Assembly: GCA_029857875.1 (NCBI GenBank) | Contig: JAOUGB010000074.1 | Location: forward strand, 1 to 8,442 | DNA length: 8,442 nt | DNA from: Desulfobacteraceae bacterium | GTDB taxonomy: Bacteria; Desulfobacterota; Desulfobacteria; Desulfobacterales; UBA11574 | Direction: 5' to 3' | Part shown: positions 1 to 8,442 of the stretch, piece by piece | How the letters are laid out: every line of letters begins with the position of its first letter | Position numbering within the stretch: position 1 is the first letter of the stretch | Notes under the pieces: generated by a model | Told to the model about the DNA's origin: nothing | The model's input: the letters and a program-made list of their open reading frames with translations, nothing else | Database searches by the model: none | Made by a program: the position numbers and the translations under genes

Positions 1-2
1 TT

Positions 3-26
3 GTTGCTGATATAGTTGCTGATATA
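3..26. repeat. Perfect 12-bp tandem duplication at window edge
   Basis: The 12-mer gttgctgatata occurs twice back to back (3-14 and 15-26). In the frame starting at base 3 it reads V-A-D-I-V-A-D-I-N and then stops at TAA 30-32, so it could be the last nine codons of an upstream gene on the same strand that ends just before glnD. Only 32 bases are visible, so a coding role is a guess. The duplication itself is seen directly. Confidence 0.6.
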
Positions 27-39
27 AATTAACTGAAGT

Positions 40-2718
40 TTGACATTCATAAAAATAGAAATCGTTTGGGTTGAAATGACACCTTCAAATTCAAAAAAAA
101 TAGAAAGGCTTGAGCCGGTTGCAGAGCGGCTGCGGGAAAATACCGAAAATCTGATTTCCGATTTTATAAAAAGAAAATCGCCGGACTTTATAAGGCGACA
201 CGCACAAGTGCTGGACGACTATTTTTTTGAAAGTTTCGAAAGCTCTCGTGTAGGACCCAAAATGGGGATGGAAAAGAATCCATATGCGATCATTGCACTT
301 GGGGGTTATGGACGAAAAGAGCAGTTCATTCATTCGGATGTGGATCTTTTGTTTCTTTTTGAGAAGTATGTTCCCGACAAGGCCGAGCATCTTATCCAGG
401 AATTTGTCTACCCCTTGTGGGACATCGGTTTTGAAGTGGGTCATGCCACACGATCTCTTAAAGAATGTGTAAAATTAGCTATTGATGACATTGAGGTTTT
501 GACGTCCCTTCTTGACGCACGTTTCGTATGCGGGATGTCGCTGTTGTATTCATCCTTGATGGAGCATCTTCGCAAACGGTTTAAAGAGAAGCATTCAACT
601 AAAGTCATAAAAAAACTGATCGATATCAGCCAAAGCAGGCATGAATGTTTCGGAGATTCGTCGTATCTGCTCGAACCCAATCTCAAGGAAGGCCAGGGTG
701 GATTGAGAGATTATCACACCATGCTCTGGATTGCCAGGCTGAAATCGAATCTCAAACAATTCAGAGACCTCGAGTATTATGGTTTTTTGTCCCATGATGA
801 ATTTCAGGCCATGAGGCAGGCGCTTGAGTTTATAGGTAACGTGAGAAACTGTCTGCATCATTTGTCCGGCAGAAAATGTGATCAGCTCTATTTTGAATAC
901 CAGATCAAAATGGCTGATGCCCTGAAGTTTGGCAAAAAAAACGGACAGCAGCCGGTGGAACGATTTTTGAGTAAGCTTCATAGCCAAATGGAATTTTTAA
1001 AGCAGCAGCATCTGATGTTTTTATACGAGTTGGGGTTGTTTAAAAATATTAAACGTTCGAGAAAGGTCCTAAAACACACCCTCATTAAGGGACTCGAAAT
1101 TACGGAAAATGGGATGATCAGCTTTGTTTCTTCCGAAGACATCCTGCGCGATCCGAACCTTTTGATAAAGATATTTGAAGAAAGCGCGACTCTGAATATT
1201 CCATTAAGTTCAGAGGCCAAAAGGCTGGTCAGGGAATTTTCCTTTCTTGTTGACGAAGAATTTTCTTCCTCGGTGTTAAATCTTGAATCATTTGAACGGA
1301 TTTTAGCTAAACCATCATCGACATTTAATGTGCTCAACGAAATGCTAAATACCGCTTTTTTAATTCGATTTATTCCGGAATTTAAAGAAATCTCCGATAG
1401 AATTCAATATGATGAGTATCACCTTTATCCGGTTGATCGACATTTGCTTAGGACCGTTCAGAATATAAAAAGATTCGGCACATCCGAAGGAATTTCAGAA
1501 TATCCCTTATGCAGTGACATTTATAACAGGCTAAAAAAACGTAATCTTTTGTTGTGGGCGGCGCTATTGCACGACATCGGTAAAGGTGAGACCGGTGTAA
1601 GTCATTCCATCAGCGGTGCCGAGATTGCTACATCGATACTGCTTAAGAAAGGCTACCCCACCGAGGATATAGAAACGGTCTCTTTTTTGATAAAAGAGCA
1701 CTTATTATTGATTAAGACCGCCACTCGAAGAGATCTCAATGACGAAGAGACAGCCATCTCGTGTGCAAGAAAGATAAAAGATATAGATCGTTTAAAAATG
1801 CTTTATTTGTTGACTGTGGCCGATTCCATGGCCACCGGTCCAAAAGCCTGGAGTGACTGGACCGCTACACTGTTAAGAGATCTTTTCTTTAAAGTCTCAA
1901 ATGTCCTTGAAAAGGGGGAACTTGCAACCAGAGAGGCTGTTGAAGCTGTTGAGAAGAAAAAAGCCGGAGTCTTAGGGGCCGCAATAAATCACTATGCCGA
2001 GAATGATATGGAGACACTTTTCAATTTTATGTCTCCTCGATACCTTCTTTATACGCCGTCTGACAGTATCATGGAACATATCGAACTGTACAAAAACATG
2101 GGAACAGCCGACTTTATCTGGAACGTTACAAAAACTACGGATTCCAATACCCGAACGGTTACCATTTGCGCACAGGATCGTCCCGGTCTTTTTTCAAAGA
2201 TTGCGGGGACATTTACGTTGAACGGGCTGGACATACTCGATGCGCAGATCTTCACATGGCGGAATAATATTGCCCTTGATATTTTTGAAGTCAACCCGCC
2301 GTTGGATCAGATTTTTGAAAAGGAAAGATGGCAACAGGCTGAAACCCATCTCAAATCTGCGCTGTCCGGCAATCTGGATCTAAAGACGGCGCTGGAAGAA
2401 AAAATAACGGTCTACCGACCGGCCAAACGTTACGTAAAAGGCAGGCCCCATCAAATAAACGTGGACAATGACAGTTCGAGTTTCTTTACGATTATTGAAG
2501 TATTTACTTATGATTTTCCGGGACTACTATACACGATCACCGATGCACTTTTCAGGTGCGGGCTAGATATTTGGGTGGCCAAGATCGCAACAAAGGTGGA
2601 CCAGGTTGTGGACGTTTTTTATGTCAGGGATTTTGATGGACAAAAAGTTGATTTACCGGACCAGGTGGAGAAGATTAAAACAACCATTAAAGAAGTTTTA
2701 CCGGGTTTCAAAACTTAA
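40..2718 (+). CDS. glnD: Bifunctional PII uridylyltransferase / uridylyl-removing enzyme GlnD
   Basis: This is the glutamine sensor of the nitrogen cascade. It uridylylates PII at Tyr51 when glutamine is low and removes UMP when glutamine is high. Numbering from ATG 76 (880 aa), the order is: nucleotidyltransferase domain with GGYGR at 76-80 and the metal-binding D-V-D at 88-90; an HD hydrolase domain with LLHDIGKG (His499-Asp500) for UMP removal; and two C-terminal ACT domains, about 694-770 (QDRPGLFSKIAG) and 804-878 (YDFPGLLYTITDAL), expected to bind glutamine. Length and domain order match the E. coli enzyme of about 890 aa. The start is uncertain: the frame is open from TTG 40, but ATG 76 gives a more usual N-terminus (MTPSNSKK) and neither has a strong Shine-Dalgarno. 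Its substrate gene glnB follows 117 bp downstream on the same strand. No key residue appears to be missing. Confidence 0.97.
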   Translation: MTFIKIEIVWVEMTPSNSKKIERLEPVAERLRENTENLISDFIKRKSPDFIRRHAQVLDDYFFESFESSRVGPKMGMEKNPYAIIALGGYGRKEQFIHSDVDLLFLFEKYVPDKAEHLIQEFVYPLWDIGFEVGHATRSLKECVKLAIDDIEVLTSLLDARFVCGMSLLYSSLMEHLRKRFKEKHSTKVIKKLIDISQSRHECFGDSSYLLEPNLKEGQGGLRDYHTMLWIARLKSNLKQFRDLEYYGFLSHDEFQAMRQALEFIGNVRNCLHHLSGRKCDQLYFEYQIKMADALKFGKKNGQQPVERFLSKLHSQMEFLKQQHLMFLYELGLFKNIKRSRKVLKHTLIKGLEITENGMISFVSSEDILRDPNLLIKIFEESATLNIPLSSEAKRLVREFSFLVDEEFSSSVLNLESFERILAKPSSTFNVLNEMLNTAFLIRFIPEFKEISDRIQYDEYHLYPVDRHLLRTVQNIKRFGTSEGISEYPLCSDIYNRLKKRNLLLWAALLHDIGKGETGVSHSISGAEIATSILLKKGYPTEDIETVSFLIKEHLLLIKTATRRDLNDEETAISCARKIKDIDRLKMLYLLTVADSMATGPKAWSDWTATLLRDLFFKVSNVLEKGELATREAVEAVEKKKAGVLGAAINHYAENDMETLFNFMSPRYLLYTPSDSIMEHIELYKNMGTADFIWNVTKTTDSNTRTVTICAQDRPGLFSKIAGTFTLNGLDILDAQIFTWRNNIALDIFEVNPPLDQIFEKERWQQAETHLKSALSGNLDLKTALEEKITVYRPAKRYVKGRPHQINVDNDSSSFFTIIEVFTYDFPGLLYTITDALFRCGLDIWVAKIATKVDQVVDVFYVRDFDGQKVDLPDQVEKIKTTIKEVLPGFKT

Positions 2719-2779
2719 TACCAAAATAAGTGGAACATATTCACCTGTCGTATGTAGATCTTTTGATCCGTGATTGGGG

Positions 2780-2795
2780 TGGCAACTGATACCGC
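2780..2795 (+). promoter_or_regulatory. Sigma-54-like element upstream of glnB, spacing one base too long
   Basis: The stretch tggcaactgataccgc resembles TGGCAC-N5-TTGC, but 11 bases rather than 10 separate the GG and GC doublets. Sigma-54 promoters are strict about this spacing, so activity is doubtful. The position, about 40 bp before the glnB ATG, is plausible for a promoter. It is listed only as a weak candidate. Confidence 0.15.
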
Positions 2796-2823
2796 TGATT
2801 GGTCACAAGGTTTAACGACATAA

Positions 2824-3174
<351 letters not shown>

Positions 3175-3208
3175 ACTCGGTCAATTGAGACCTAAGTACA
3201 TGTATTCG

Positions 3209-3243
3209 TAAATACGGTTACGTATTTATAACTTGGTTTTTTT
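3209..3243 (+). terminator. Possible weak terminator after glnB
   Basis: A perfect 8-bp stem (taaatacg, loop gtta, cgtattta; 3209-3228) is followed after 8 bases by a run of seven T (3237-3243). The stem is AT-rich and the T-run is not directly adjacent, so termination would be inefficient at best. It could attenuate transcription from glnB into glnA. Confidence 0.25.
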
Positions 3244-3256
3244 CATTCTATGTATG

Positions 3257-3394
3257 CAAAAGTTAAAAGTGCCTAAAGTGAACTAAAGTGCCTAAAGTTA
3301 AGGTATTCTATAAATTTTAATTATAATTGATAGCGCTGAAAGCGCGTTCCTCAACTTTAGCTCACTTTAGGCACTTCAAACTTCAAACTTTTGG
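3257..3394. repeat. Imperfect inverted-repeat element between glnB and glnA (MITE- or REP-like)
   Basis: The left arm (3257-3303) and the reverse complement of the right arm (3351-3394) share caaaagtt at the outer edge and aagtgcctaaagtgaactaa inside. The inner match is 22 of 23 bases when extended to aaagt. The right arm has an extra 7-8 bases between the two blocks. The left arm also repeats the unit taaagtgcctaaagt, which is close to self-complementary with the right arm. The middle (about 3304-3350) is AT-rich with a small gcgc-tgaaa-gcgc hairpin near 3333-3345. There is no transposase frame. The structure suits a non-autonomous, mobile or multicopy intergenic repeat, or a long hairpin in the glnB-glnA transcript. 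Copy number in the genome cannot be seen from here. Confidence 0.7.
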
Positions 3395-3531
3395 ACGTCA
3401 GCTTATACGGGCTAGTGTCCAGATGAAATTCGTCATCATATTTATGAATTAGAGCACTAAGGCATAAGATAAGAAGTATAGAGATTATCTAAATAAAGCT
3501 TATTTTTTATACCATAAGGAGGAATGATATT

Positions 3532-4944
3532 ATGACACCCAAAGAAGTAATTGAATTTGCAAAAAAGAATAAGGCCAGGGTAGTTGATCTTCGCTTTCTG
3601 GATTTTCCGGGCCTGTGGCAGCATTTTACGGTGCCCATGAGTGAACTGGGAGAATCGAGTTTCGAGGAGGGTTTTGGTTTTGACGGCTCCAGCATCCGAG
3701 GATGGCAGCCCATCCATGCCAGCGACATGCTGGTGGTGCCGGATGCAGCCACCGCCAAAATGGACCCTTTCTTTGAAGTTCCGACCCTGGTTTTAATCGG
3801 CAACATTGTGGACCCCATTACCCTTGAGTCATATACCCGAGATCCGCGAAATATTGCCAAAAAAGCAGAAGCCTATCTCAAGAGTACCGGAATCGGCGAC
3901 ACCTCTTATTTCGGACCTGAGGCTGAATTTTTTATCTTTGACGATATCCGTTTTGAGTCTTCCAATCATCGGGCCTTTTATGAGATCGATTCTGTTGAAG
4001 GTATCTGGAACAGCGGACGGGAAGAATGCCCCAACCTGGGATACAAGCCGAGACACAAGCAAGGCTACTTTCCGGTTCCGCCCATGGACAAGTTTCAGGA
4101 TATTCGCACCGAAATGCTCCTGACCCTTGAACAGTTGGGAATAGATGTTGAATGCCAGCATCATGAGGTGGCCACCGCCGGGCAGGCAGAGATCGACATG
4201 CGGTTTAAACCCCTGGTTGAAATGGGTGATCAGCTCATGTGGTTTAAATATGTACTGAAGAATGTGGCACACAAGTACGGTCATGCGGTGACGTTTATGC
4301 CAAAGCCGCTGTTCAATGACAACGGTACCGGTATGCATACCCATTGCAGCATCTGGAAAGGCGATAAACCCCTCTTTGCCGGCGACAAGTATGCCGGCGT
4401 TTCCCAGGAAGCCCTGTATGCCATCGGCGGAATACTGAAACACTGTCGGGCATTGTGCGCCTTTACCAACCCGACCACCAACTCTTACAAACGCCTGGTT
4501 CCCGGCTTTGAGGCTCCGGTGAACCTGGCTTATTCCAGCCGTAACCGGAGTGCGGCCGTTCGGATTCCCATGTATTCTCCTTCACCCAAAGCCAAACGCA
4601 TCGAGTTCCGGACACCGGACCCCTCGTGCAACGGCTATTTGGCGTTTTCCGCCATGCTGATGGCCATCATCGACGGTATTGAAAACAAGATCGATCCGGG
4701 CGATCCGCTGGATAAAGACATCTATGGTCTCCCACCCGAAGAGTTGGCGGAGATTCCATCAGCACCGGGATCTTTGGAAGAAGCCCTGTCAGCACTCAAG
4801 GAAGATCACGAGTTTATGATGAAAGGGGATGTCTTCACTCAGGATGTTATTGACATGTGGATTGAATACAAGACGGATAATGAGGTCAATGACGTGAAAC
4901 TTCGTCCGCATCCGCACGAGTTCTTCCTGTATTTCGATATCTAA
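3532..4944 (+). CDS. glnA: Type-I glutamine synthetase GlnA, adenylylatable (GSI-beta)
   Basis: The enzyme condenses glutamate and ammonium to glutamine with ATP. It forms a cytosolic dodecamer and is the entry point of nitrogen assimilation. At 470 aa it has the full GSI length. Visible landmarks in order are [12 protein letters not shown] (N-terminal beta-grasp, from the neighbouring subunit), metal ligands in [19 protein letters not shown], the [15 protein letters not shown] block with the metal-binding His, [14 protein letters not shown] (glutamate-binding region), and [21 protein letters not shown] with the catalytic Arg. Tyr398 (codon 4723-4725) in [10 protein letters not shown] matches E. 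coli Tyr397 of the mature chain, so control by the GlnE adenylyltransferase is expected. glnE is not in the window. The start is fixed by aaggagga 9 nt upstream. A strong terminator follows, so the gene ends its transcript. Confidence 0.98.
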   Translation: MTPKEVIEFAKKNKARVVDLRFLDFPGLWQHFTVPMSELGESSFEEGFGFDGSSIRGWQPIHASDMLVVPDAATAKMDPFFEVPTLVLIGNIVDPITLESYTRDPRNIAKKAEAYLKSTGIGDTSYFGPEAEFFIFDDIRFESSNHRAFYEIDSVEGIWNSGREECPNLGYKPRHKQGYFPVPPMDKFQDIRTEMLLTLEQLGIDVECQHHEVATAGQAEIDMRFKPLVEMGDQLMWFKYVLKNVAHKYGHAVTFMPKPLFNDNGTGMHTHCSIWKGDKPLFAGDKYAGVSQEALYAIGGILKHCRALCAFTNPTTNSYKRLVPGFEAPVNLAYSSRNRSAAVRIPMYSPSPKAKRIEFRTPDPSCNGYLAFSAMLMAIIDGIENKIDPGDPLDKDIYGLPPEELAEIPSAPGSLEEALSALKEDHEFMMKGDVFTQDVIDMWIEYKTDNEVNDVKLRPHPHEFFLYFDI

Positions 4945-4964
4945 CCACACCTCCTAAACCCTGG

Positions 4965-4999
4965 CAGCCCGCTGATAAACCGGCGGGCTGTTGTTTTTT
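4965..4999 (+). terminator. Intrinsic terminator of glnA
   Basis: A perfect GC-rich 8-bp stem (cagcccgc 4965-4972 with gcgggctg 4983-4990), a 10-nt loop and a T-rich tail (ttgtttttt, 4991-4999) begin 20 bp after the glnA stop. It separates glnA from the small gene downstream. Confidence 0.93.
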
Positions 5000-5093
5000 C
5001 GGCCAGGACACACTATATGAAAAAGACGGCTTTACCAGATATGAAAACGTGGTAAATGTGTTTGAGTTTATAAACCTTCGGAAGACATCGGAT

Positions 5094-5507
5094 ATGAACA
5101 TTTTTGCCTACGGAACCTTATTGATACCTTGCGTAATGTATGCTGTTACAGCCCGTGAGTTTCGTTTTAAAAACGCAATCCTGAAAGGCTATGCGCGCTT
5201 TACGGTGAAGGGAGAATCTTATCCGGGAATTATCCCGGTAGCAGATGCGGTCACTAAAGGGATCGTCTACTTTGATGTGGATAAATTGTCATTGGAGCGG
5301 TTGGACGATTTCGAAGGCAATCTATATCAGCGAAAACCGGTACGGGTAGAAACAGAAGAGAGAGAAATACGAGATGCCAAAACGTATGTCATCAAGCCCG
5401 AATATCGGGGTTGTCTCTCTTGGGAAAGATGGGATGTGAGGAAATTTATCCAAAAAGATCTTGAAGCGTTTTTAGAAACCTGTTCAGGTTTTCAGAAAAA
5501 CTTATAA
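5094..5507 (+). CDS. Gamma-glutamylcyclotransferase-like (AIG2/GGCT fold) family protein
   Basis: This is a 137-aa protein of the AIG2-like/GGCT fold, whose characterised members cyclise gamma-glutamyl groups to release 5-oxoproline. The exact substrate here cannot be read from sequence. The family signature FAYGTL is at residues 4-9. It is followed by YPGIIP (43-48), a KGIVYFDV strand (55-62) and LDDFEGNLYQR (70-80), in which Glu74 sits where the family's catalytic acid lies. I chose ATG 5094 because FAYGTL normally begins within a few residues of the N-terminus. An in-frame ATG at 5049 would add 15 residues with no family match. The ribosome site is weak for either start. It lies beyond the glnA terminator, so it probably has its own promoter. 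A glutamyl-related role next to glnA is suggestive only. The last codons contain a perfect 7-bp dyad (5476-5491). Confidence 0.82.
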   Translation: MNIFAYGTLLIPCVMYAVTAREFRFKNAILKGYARFTVKGESYPGIIPVADAVTKGIVYFDVDKLSLERLDDFEGNLYQRKPVRVETEEREIRDAKTYVIKPEYRGCLSWERWDVRKFIQKDLEAFLETCSGFQKNL

Positions 5508-5599
5508 CCGATGCGTTGTTCCTGAGGCGCTCAAACTTTCGAGAAAAACAAATTGGCCCGGATTGGATGTCTTTAAGACGCCGTCATGGCATGGGTGTA

Positions 5600-5707
5600 A
5601 TGATGAAATCCAAGAACAGAAACCACCTGAATTTGGTTTGTGATATCGGGGAGCTGGCCAATCTCATCATTGGTAGTCCCGATATTAAAGGATTCCTTTC
5701 TTTTTAA
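5600..5707 (+). pseudogene. Possible N-terminal remnant of a GAF/PtsP-like protein
   Basis: From ATG 5600 the frame gives 35 residues ending in LVCDIGELANLIIGSPDIKG and FLSF, then a double stop (taa tag). The pattern of a hydrophilic start, then a helix with DIGELANLI and a following D-I-x-x-F-L, resembles from memory the start of GAF-domain proteins such as PtsP-type PEP-protein phosphotransferases, where a GAF domain should continue. It does not continue here in this frame, and the other frames are broken by stops. If the resemblance is right this is a dead 5' fragment. If not, it is a chance open frame or a tiny unknown peptide. There is no good ribosome site before the ATG. Confidence 0.3.
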
Positions 5708-6008
5708 TAGTTCAAAGCATATGAGTCGTGTTCGCAGGCTAGAATGTCGTTATCAGCGGGCGCGGCTTCCTTTCAACACCGATCGGTACAGCACCTTCGT
5801 TGACAGGCGTGCCCCATACCACAGAAACAGCAGCCAAATCTACATTCCAAGACTCTATCAACTTTAAAAACCAAGCAGTTCACAAAAATTACAAAATCGT
5901 AATATATCGGTCTATTTATTACATATGTGTGCATTATCGTTCTTCTCAACATGTTTAAAAAACTTATAACATTCTGAAATACAATTACTTTTTAGTTTTA
6001 TCTCATTA

Positions 6009-6023
6009 TGGCACAGCTATTGC
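6009..6023 (+). promoter_or_regulatory. Sigma-54 (RpoN) promoter of amtB
   Basis: TGGCAC-agcta-TTGC matches the sigma-54 consensus TGGCAC-N5-TTGC at every defined position with exact spacing. Transcription should start near 6035, about 140 nt before the amtB ATG. Sigma-54 promoters need an enhancer-binding activator such as NtrC or NifA. One of that family is encoded at the right end of the window. This predicts nitrogen-limited expression of amtB and the PII fragment behind it. Confidence 0.93.
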
Positions 6024-6136
6024 GTTATGAATTTGATAATTTTTTCATCCTAAAGACGTTAAAGCAGTTGATGAAAATGTTTTATCTAAAGCTGAACTTT
6101 AAGAGGATTTTACCCCCAAACGCCAAAATAAATTTA

Positions 6137-6152
6137 TCCGTTTCGAAACGGA
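6137..6152. promoter_or_regulatory. Perfect 16-bp palindrome in the amtB leader
   Basis: tccgtttcgaaacgga is perfectly self-complementary and ends 8 bp before the amtB ribosome site (ggagg, 6161-6165). It could be an operator for a dimeric repressor, or in RNA a small stem near the ribosome site. It lacks a following T-run, so it is not a terminator. Confidence 0.5.
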
Positions 6153-6176
6153 CTAAAAAAGGAGGAATAATTATAA

Positions 6177-7687
<1,511 letters not shown>

Positions 7688-7723
7688 AATTTCCCAATTT
7701 GAATGATAATTTGAATTTCCCTC
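7688..7723. repeat. Short direct repeats just after the PII truncation
   Basis: Immediately after the premature stop, the sequence carries two copies of aatttgaat (about 7697-7705 and 7709-7717), each bordered by tttccc. Such short direct repeats can mark a deletion or slippage junction. The stretch is AT-rich and has no clear terminator shape. Confidence 0.4.
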
Positions 7724-7774
7724 TATTTTTGTTCTAAGGTCATTTGAACGGGCACAATTGGGCTTAAAGTGTGC

Positions 7775-8442
7775 TCACCGGTAATGACGATAATCAACCC
7801 CGTATTTTTGGGCCTTGTAAGCGAATTTTCTCACCGTTGTTTTCAGGATGCCGGCGGCTAGGGTTGTATTGCCCCGCGTATTCTTAAGGGCATCGATGAT
7901 CATCTCCTTTTCGAGATTTTCCACGGCATCATCAAGAGAAAGGGACGGCAACGTACCGGTTTCTATCCCTGTCTGAAGGGTGGGCGGAAGGTGATAGCTG
8001 TGAATGACACCTTCCTCGCACAATAATACGGCCCGTTCGATACAGTTTTCGAGCTCCCTAACGTTTCCCGGCCAGTGGTACTGCATGAGCATATCGATGG
8101 CAGGGGTTGAAAATCGACGGATATCTTTATGGTTTTCTGCGGCGTATTTTTCGAGAAAATGGTCGGCCAAAAGCAGAATATCGGTCTTGCGTTCTCTTAA
8201 AGGCGGCATATAGATGGGAAAAACATTGAGACGGTAATACAGATCGCCTCTGAAACTTTCATCCTTAACGGCCTGTTCGAGGTTCTTATTGGTTGCGGCA
8301 ATAATGCGCACATCCGTTTTGATGGTTTGATGTCCGCCGACGCGCTCAAACTCCCTTTCCTGCAAGACCCGCAGGAGTTTAATTTGAACAGTAAGTCCCA
8401 CCGATCCGATTTCGTCAAGGAAGATGGAGCCCTTGTTGGCCA
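7775..8442 (-). CDS. Sigma-54-dependent transcriptional activator, NifA-like (C-terminal part; runs off the window)
   Basis: This is the carboxy-terminal 221 codons of an enhancer-binding protein that opens sigma-54 promoters using ATP. From the window edge inward are the Walker B motif SIFLDEIG, the LLRVLQEREFERVGG loop, sensor I RIIAATNKNL, the arginine-finger segment FRGDLYYRLNVFPI, PPLRERKTDI, sensor II WPGNVRELENCIERAV, and a Fis-type helix-turn-helix ending in KFAYKAQKYGVDYRHYR. That tail (aromatic YK-x-x-KYG-x-D) is more like NifA-family activators than NtrC, which usually ends around TRKLKELGM. The N-terminal sensory domain, Walker A and GAFTGA loop lie outside the window, so NifA versus another Fis-family activator is unresolved. 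No frameshift is visible. It converges on the truncated PII gene with an 87-bp gap and may act at the amtB sigma-54 promoter. Confidence 0.9.
   Translation of the reverse strand, partial: ANKGSIFLDEIGSVGLTVQIKLLRVLQEREFERVGGHQTIKTDVRIIAATNKNLEQAVKDESFRGDLYYRLNVFPIYMPPLRERKTDILLLADHFLEKYAAENHKDIRRFSTPAIDMLMQYHWPGNVRELENCIERAVLLCEEGVIHSYHLPPTLQTGIETGTLPSLSLDDAVENLEKEMIIDALKNTRGNTTLAAGILKTTVRKFAYKAQKYGVDYRHYR

Larger units (their letters stand above)
3175..3531. other. glnB-glnA intergenic region (357 bp)
   Basis: No convincing open reading frame is present. The stretch holds a weak hairpin plus T-run just after glnB (3209-3243), a large imperfect inverted repeat (3257-3394), and an AT-rich leader ending in the strong glnA ribosome site (aaggagga, 3516-3523). 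A small dyad, gatga-6 nt-tcatc, lies at 3422-3437. I see no sigma-54 consensus on the plus strand here, so glnA is either read through from glnB or uses a housekeeping promoter I could not identify with confidence. Confidence 0.7.
5508..6176. other. 669-bp gene-poor region before amtB
   Basis: No complete conserved gene is visible. The left half holds a possible N-terminal gene remnant (5600-5707) with a nested dyad inside it (5643-5685). From about 5708 to 5880 both strands have short open stretches, but none has a recognisable start or family. From about 5870 to 6008 the DNA is AT-rich, as is usual upstream of a sigma-54 promoter. I found no TGT-N10-ACA NifA site on direct reading. The right part holds the amtB sigma-54 promoter (6009-6023), a leader of about 140 nt, and a 16-bp palindrome (6137-6152). 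Confidence 0.75.

Noticed and set aside
3829..4443. Long 204-codon minus-strand open frame inside glnA
   Set aside because: It is the antisense shadow of a strongly conserved gene and has no family features of its own.
5017..5055. 12-codon mini-frame (MKKTALPDMKTW) after the glnA terminator, considered as a leader peptide
   Set aside because: No run of regulatory codons, poor ribosome site and no attenuator structure behind it.
5049..5093. Upstream ATG for the AIG2-like gene
   Set aside because: The extra 15 residues precede the FAYGTL motif, which normally lies at the very N-terminus.
5640..5867. 75-codon plus-strand open frame in the gap before amtB
   Set aside because: No ribosome site, odd composition rich in Arg and Ser, no recognised family, and overlaps the possible remnant in another frame.
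5739..5879. Minus-strand open stretch of 47 codons (contains VVWGTPVNEGAVPIGV)
   Set aside because: The residue composition looks protein-like, but there is no start codon or ribosome site, stops bound it on both sides, and no family was recognised. It could be a gene scrap, but this is unsupported.
5881..6000. NifA (TGT-N10-ACA) or NtrC enhancer sites upstream of amtB
   Set aside because: No TGT-N10-ACA spacing was found (the closest is TGT-N14-ACA at 5952-5971), and no full GCAC-N-GTGC dyad.
7752..7774. gcaca...tgtgc dyad as a bidirectional terminator between the convergent genes
   Set aside because: Only 5 bp of stem with a 13-nt loop and no adjacent T-run.

Overview
The window is a nitrogen-assimilation cluster from a Gram-negative bacterium with proteobacterial-style nitrogen control. 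It carries a uridylyltransferase (GlnD), a PII protein with Tyr51, an adenylylatable type-I glutamine synthetase, an AmtB transporter, a consensus sigma-54 promoter and a sigma-54 activator. The gene set, moderate GC content and NifA-like C-terminus of the activator suggest a deltaproteobacterium (Desulfobacterota, perhaps Desulfobacterales). This placement is inferred from memory of the families and was not searched.

Layout, left to right. A 12-bp tandem duplication at the left edge may be the tail of an upstream gene. It is followed by glnD (about 40/76-2718), glnB (2836-3174), a 357-bp gap holding a large imperfect inverted repeat, and glnA (3532-4944) with a strong intrinsic terminator. 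Next come a small gamma-glutamylcyclotransferase-like gene (5094-5507) and a 669-bp gene-poor stretch. That stretch contains a possible gene remnant, a textbook sigma-54 promoter and a perfect 16-bp palindrome. It leads into amtB (6177-7469), followed after 20 bp by a second PII gene (glnK position) that stops after 65 codons. The right edge holds the C-terminal part of a sigma-54-dependent, NifA-like regulator on the minus strand, converging on the truncated PII gene.

How the parts work together (family knowledge). GlnD senses glutamine and uridylylates or de-uridylylates PII. PII signals to the glutamine synthetase adenylyltransferase (not in this window), which modifies GlnA at Tyr398. AmtB imports ammonium and is normally plugged by the T-loop of the GlnK encoded beside it. 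Here that partner gene is broken, so the intact glnB product may have to serve both GlnA control and AmtB control.

The main oddity is the truncated PII gene. Its 195 coding bases match the start of glnB at 189 positions, and from base 19 onward only two bases differ. The match ends exactly where the second copy meets a stop codon. This looks like recent duplication or gene conversion with loss of the 3' part, or an assembly artefact. No clearly new defence or mobile system is visible.
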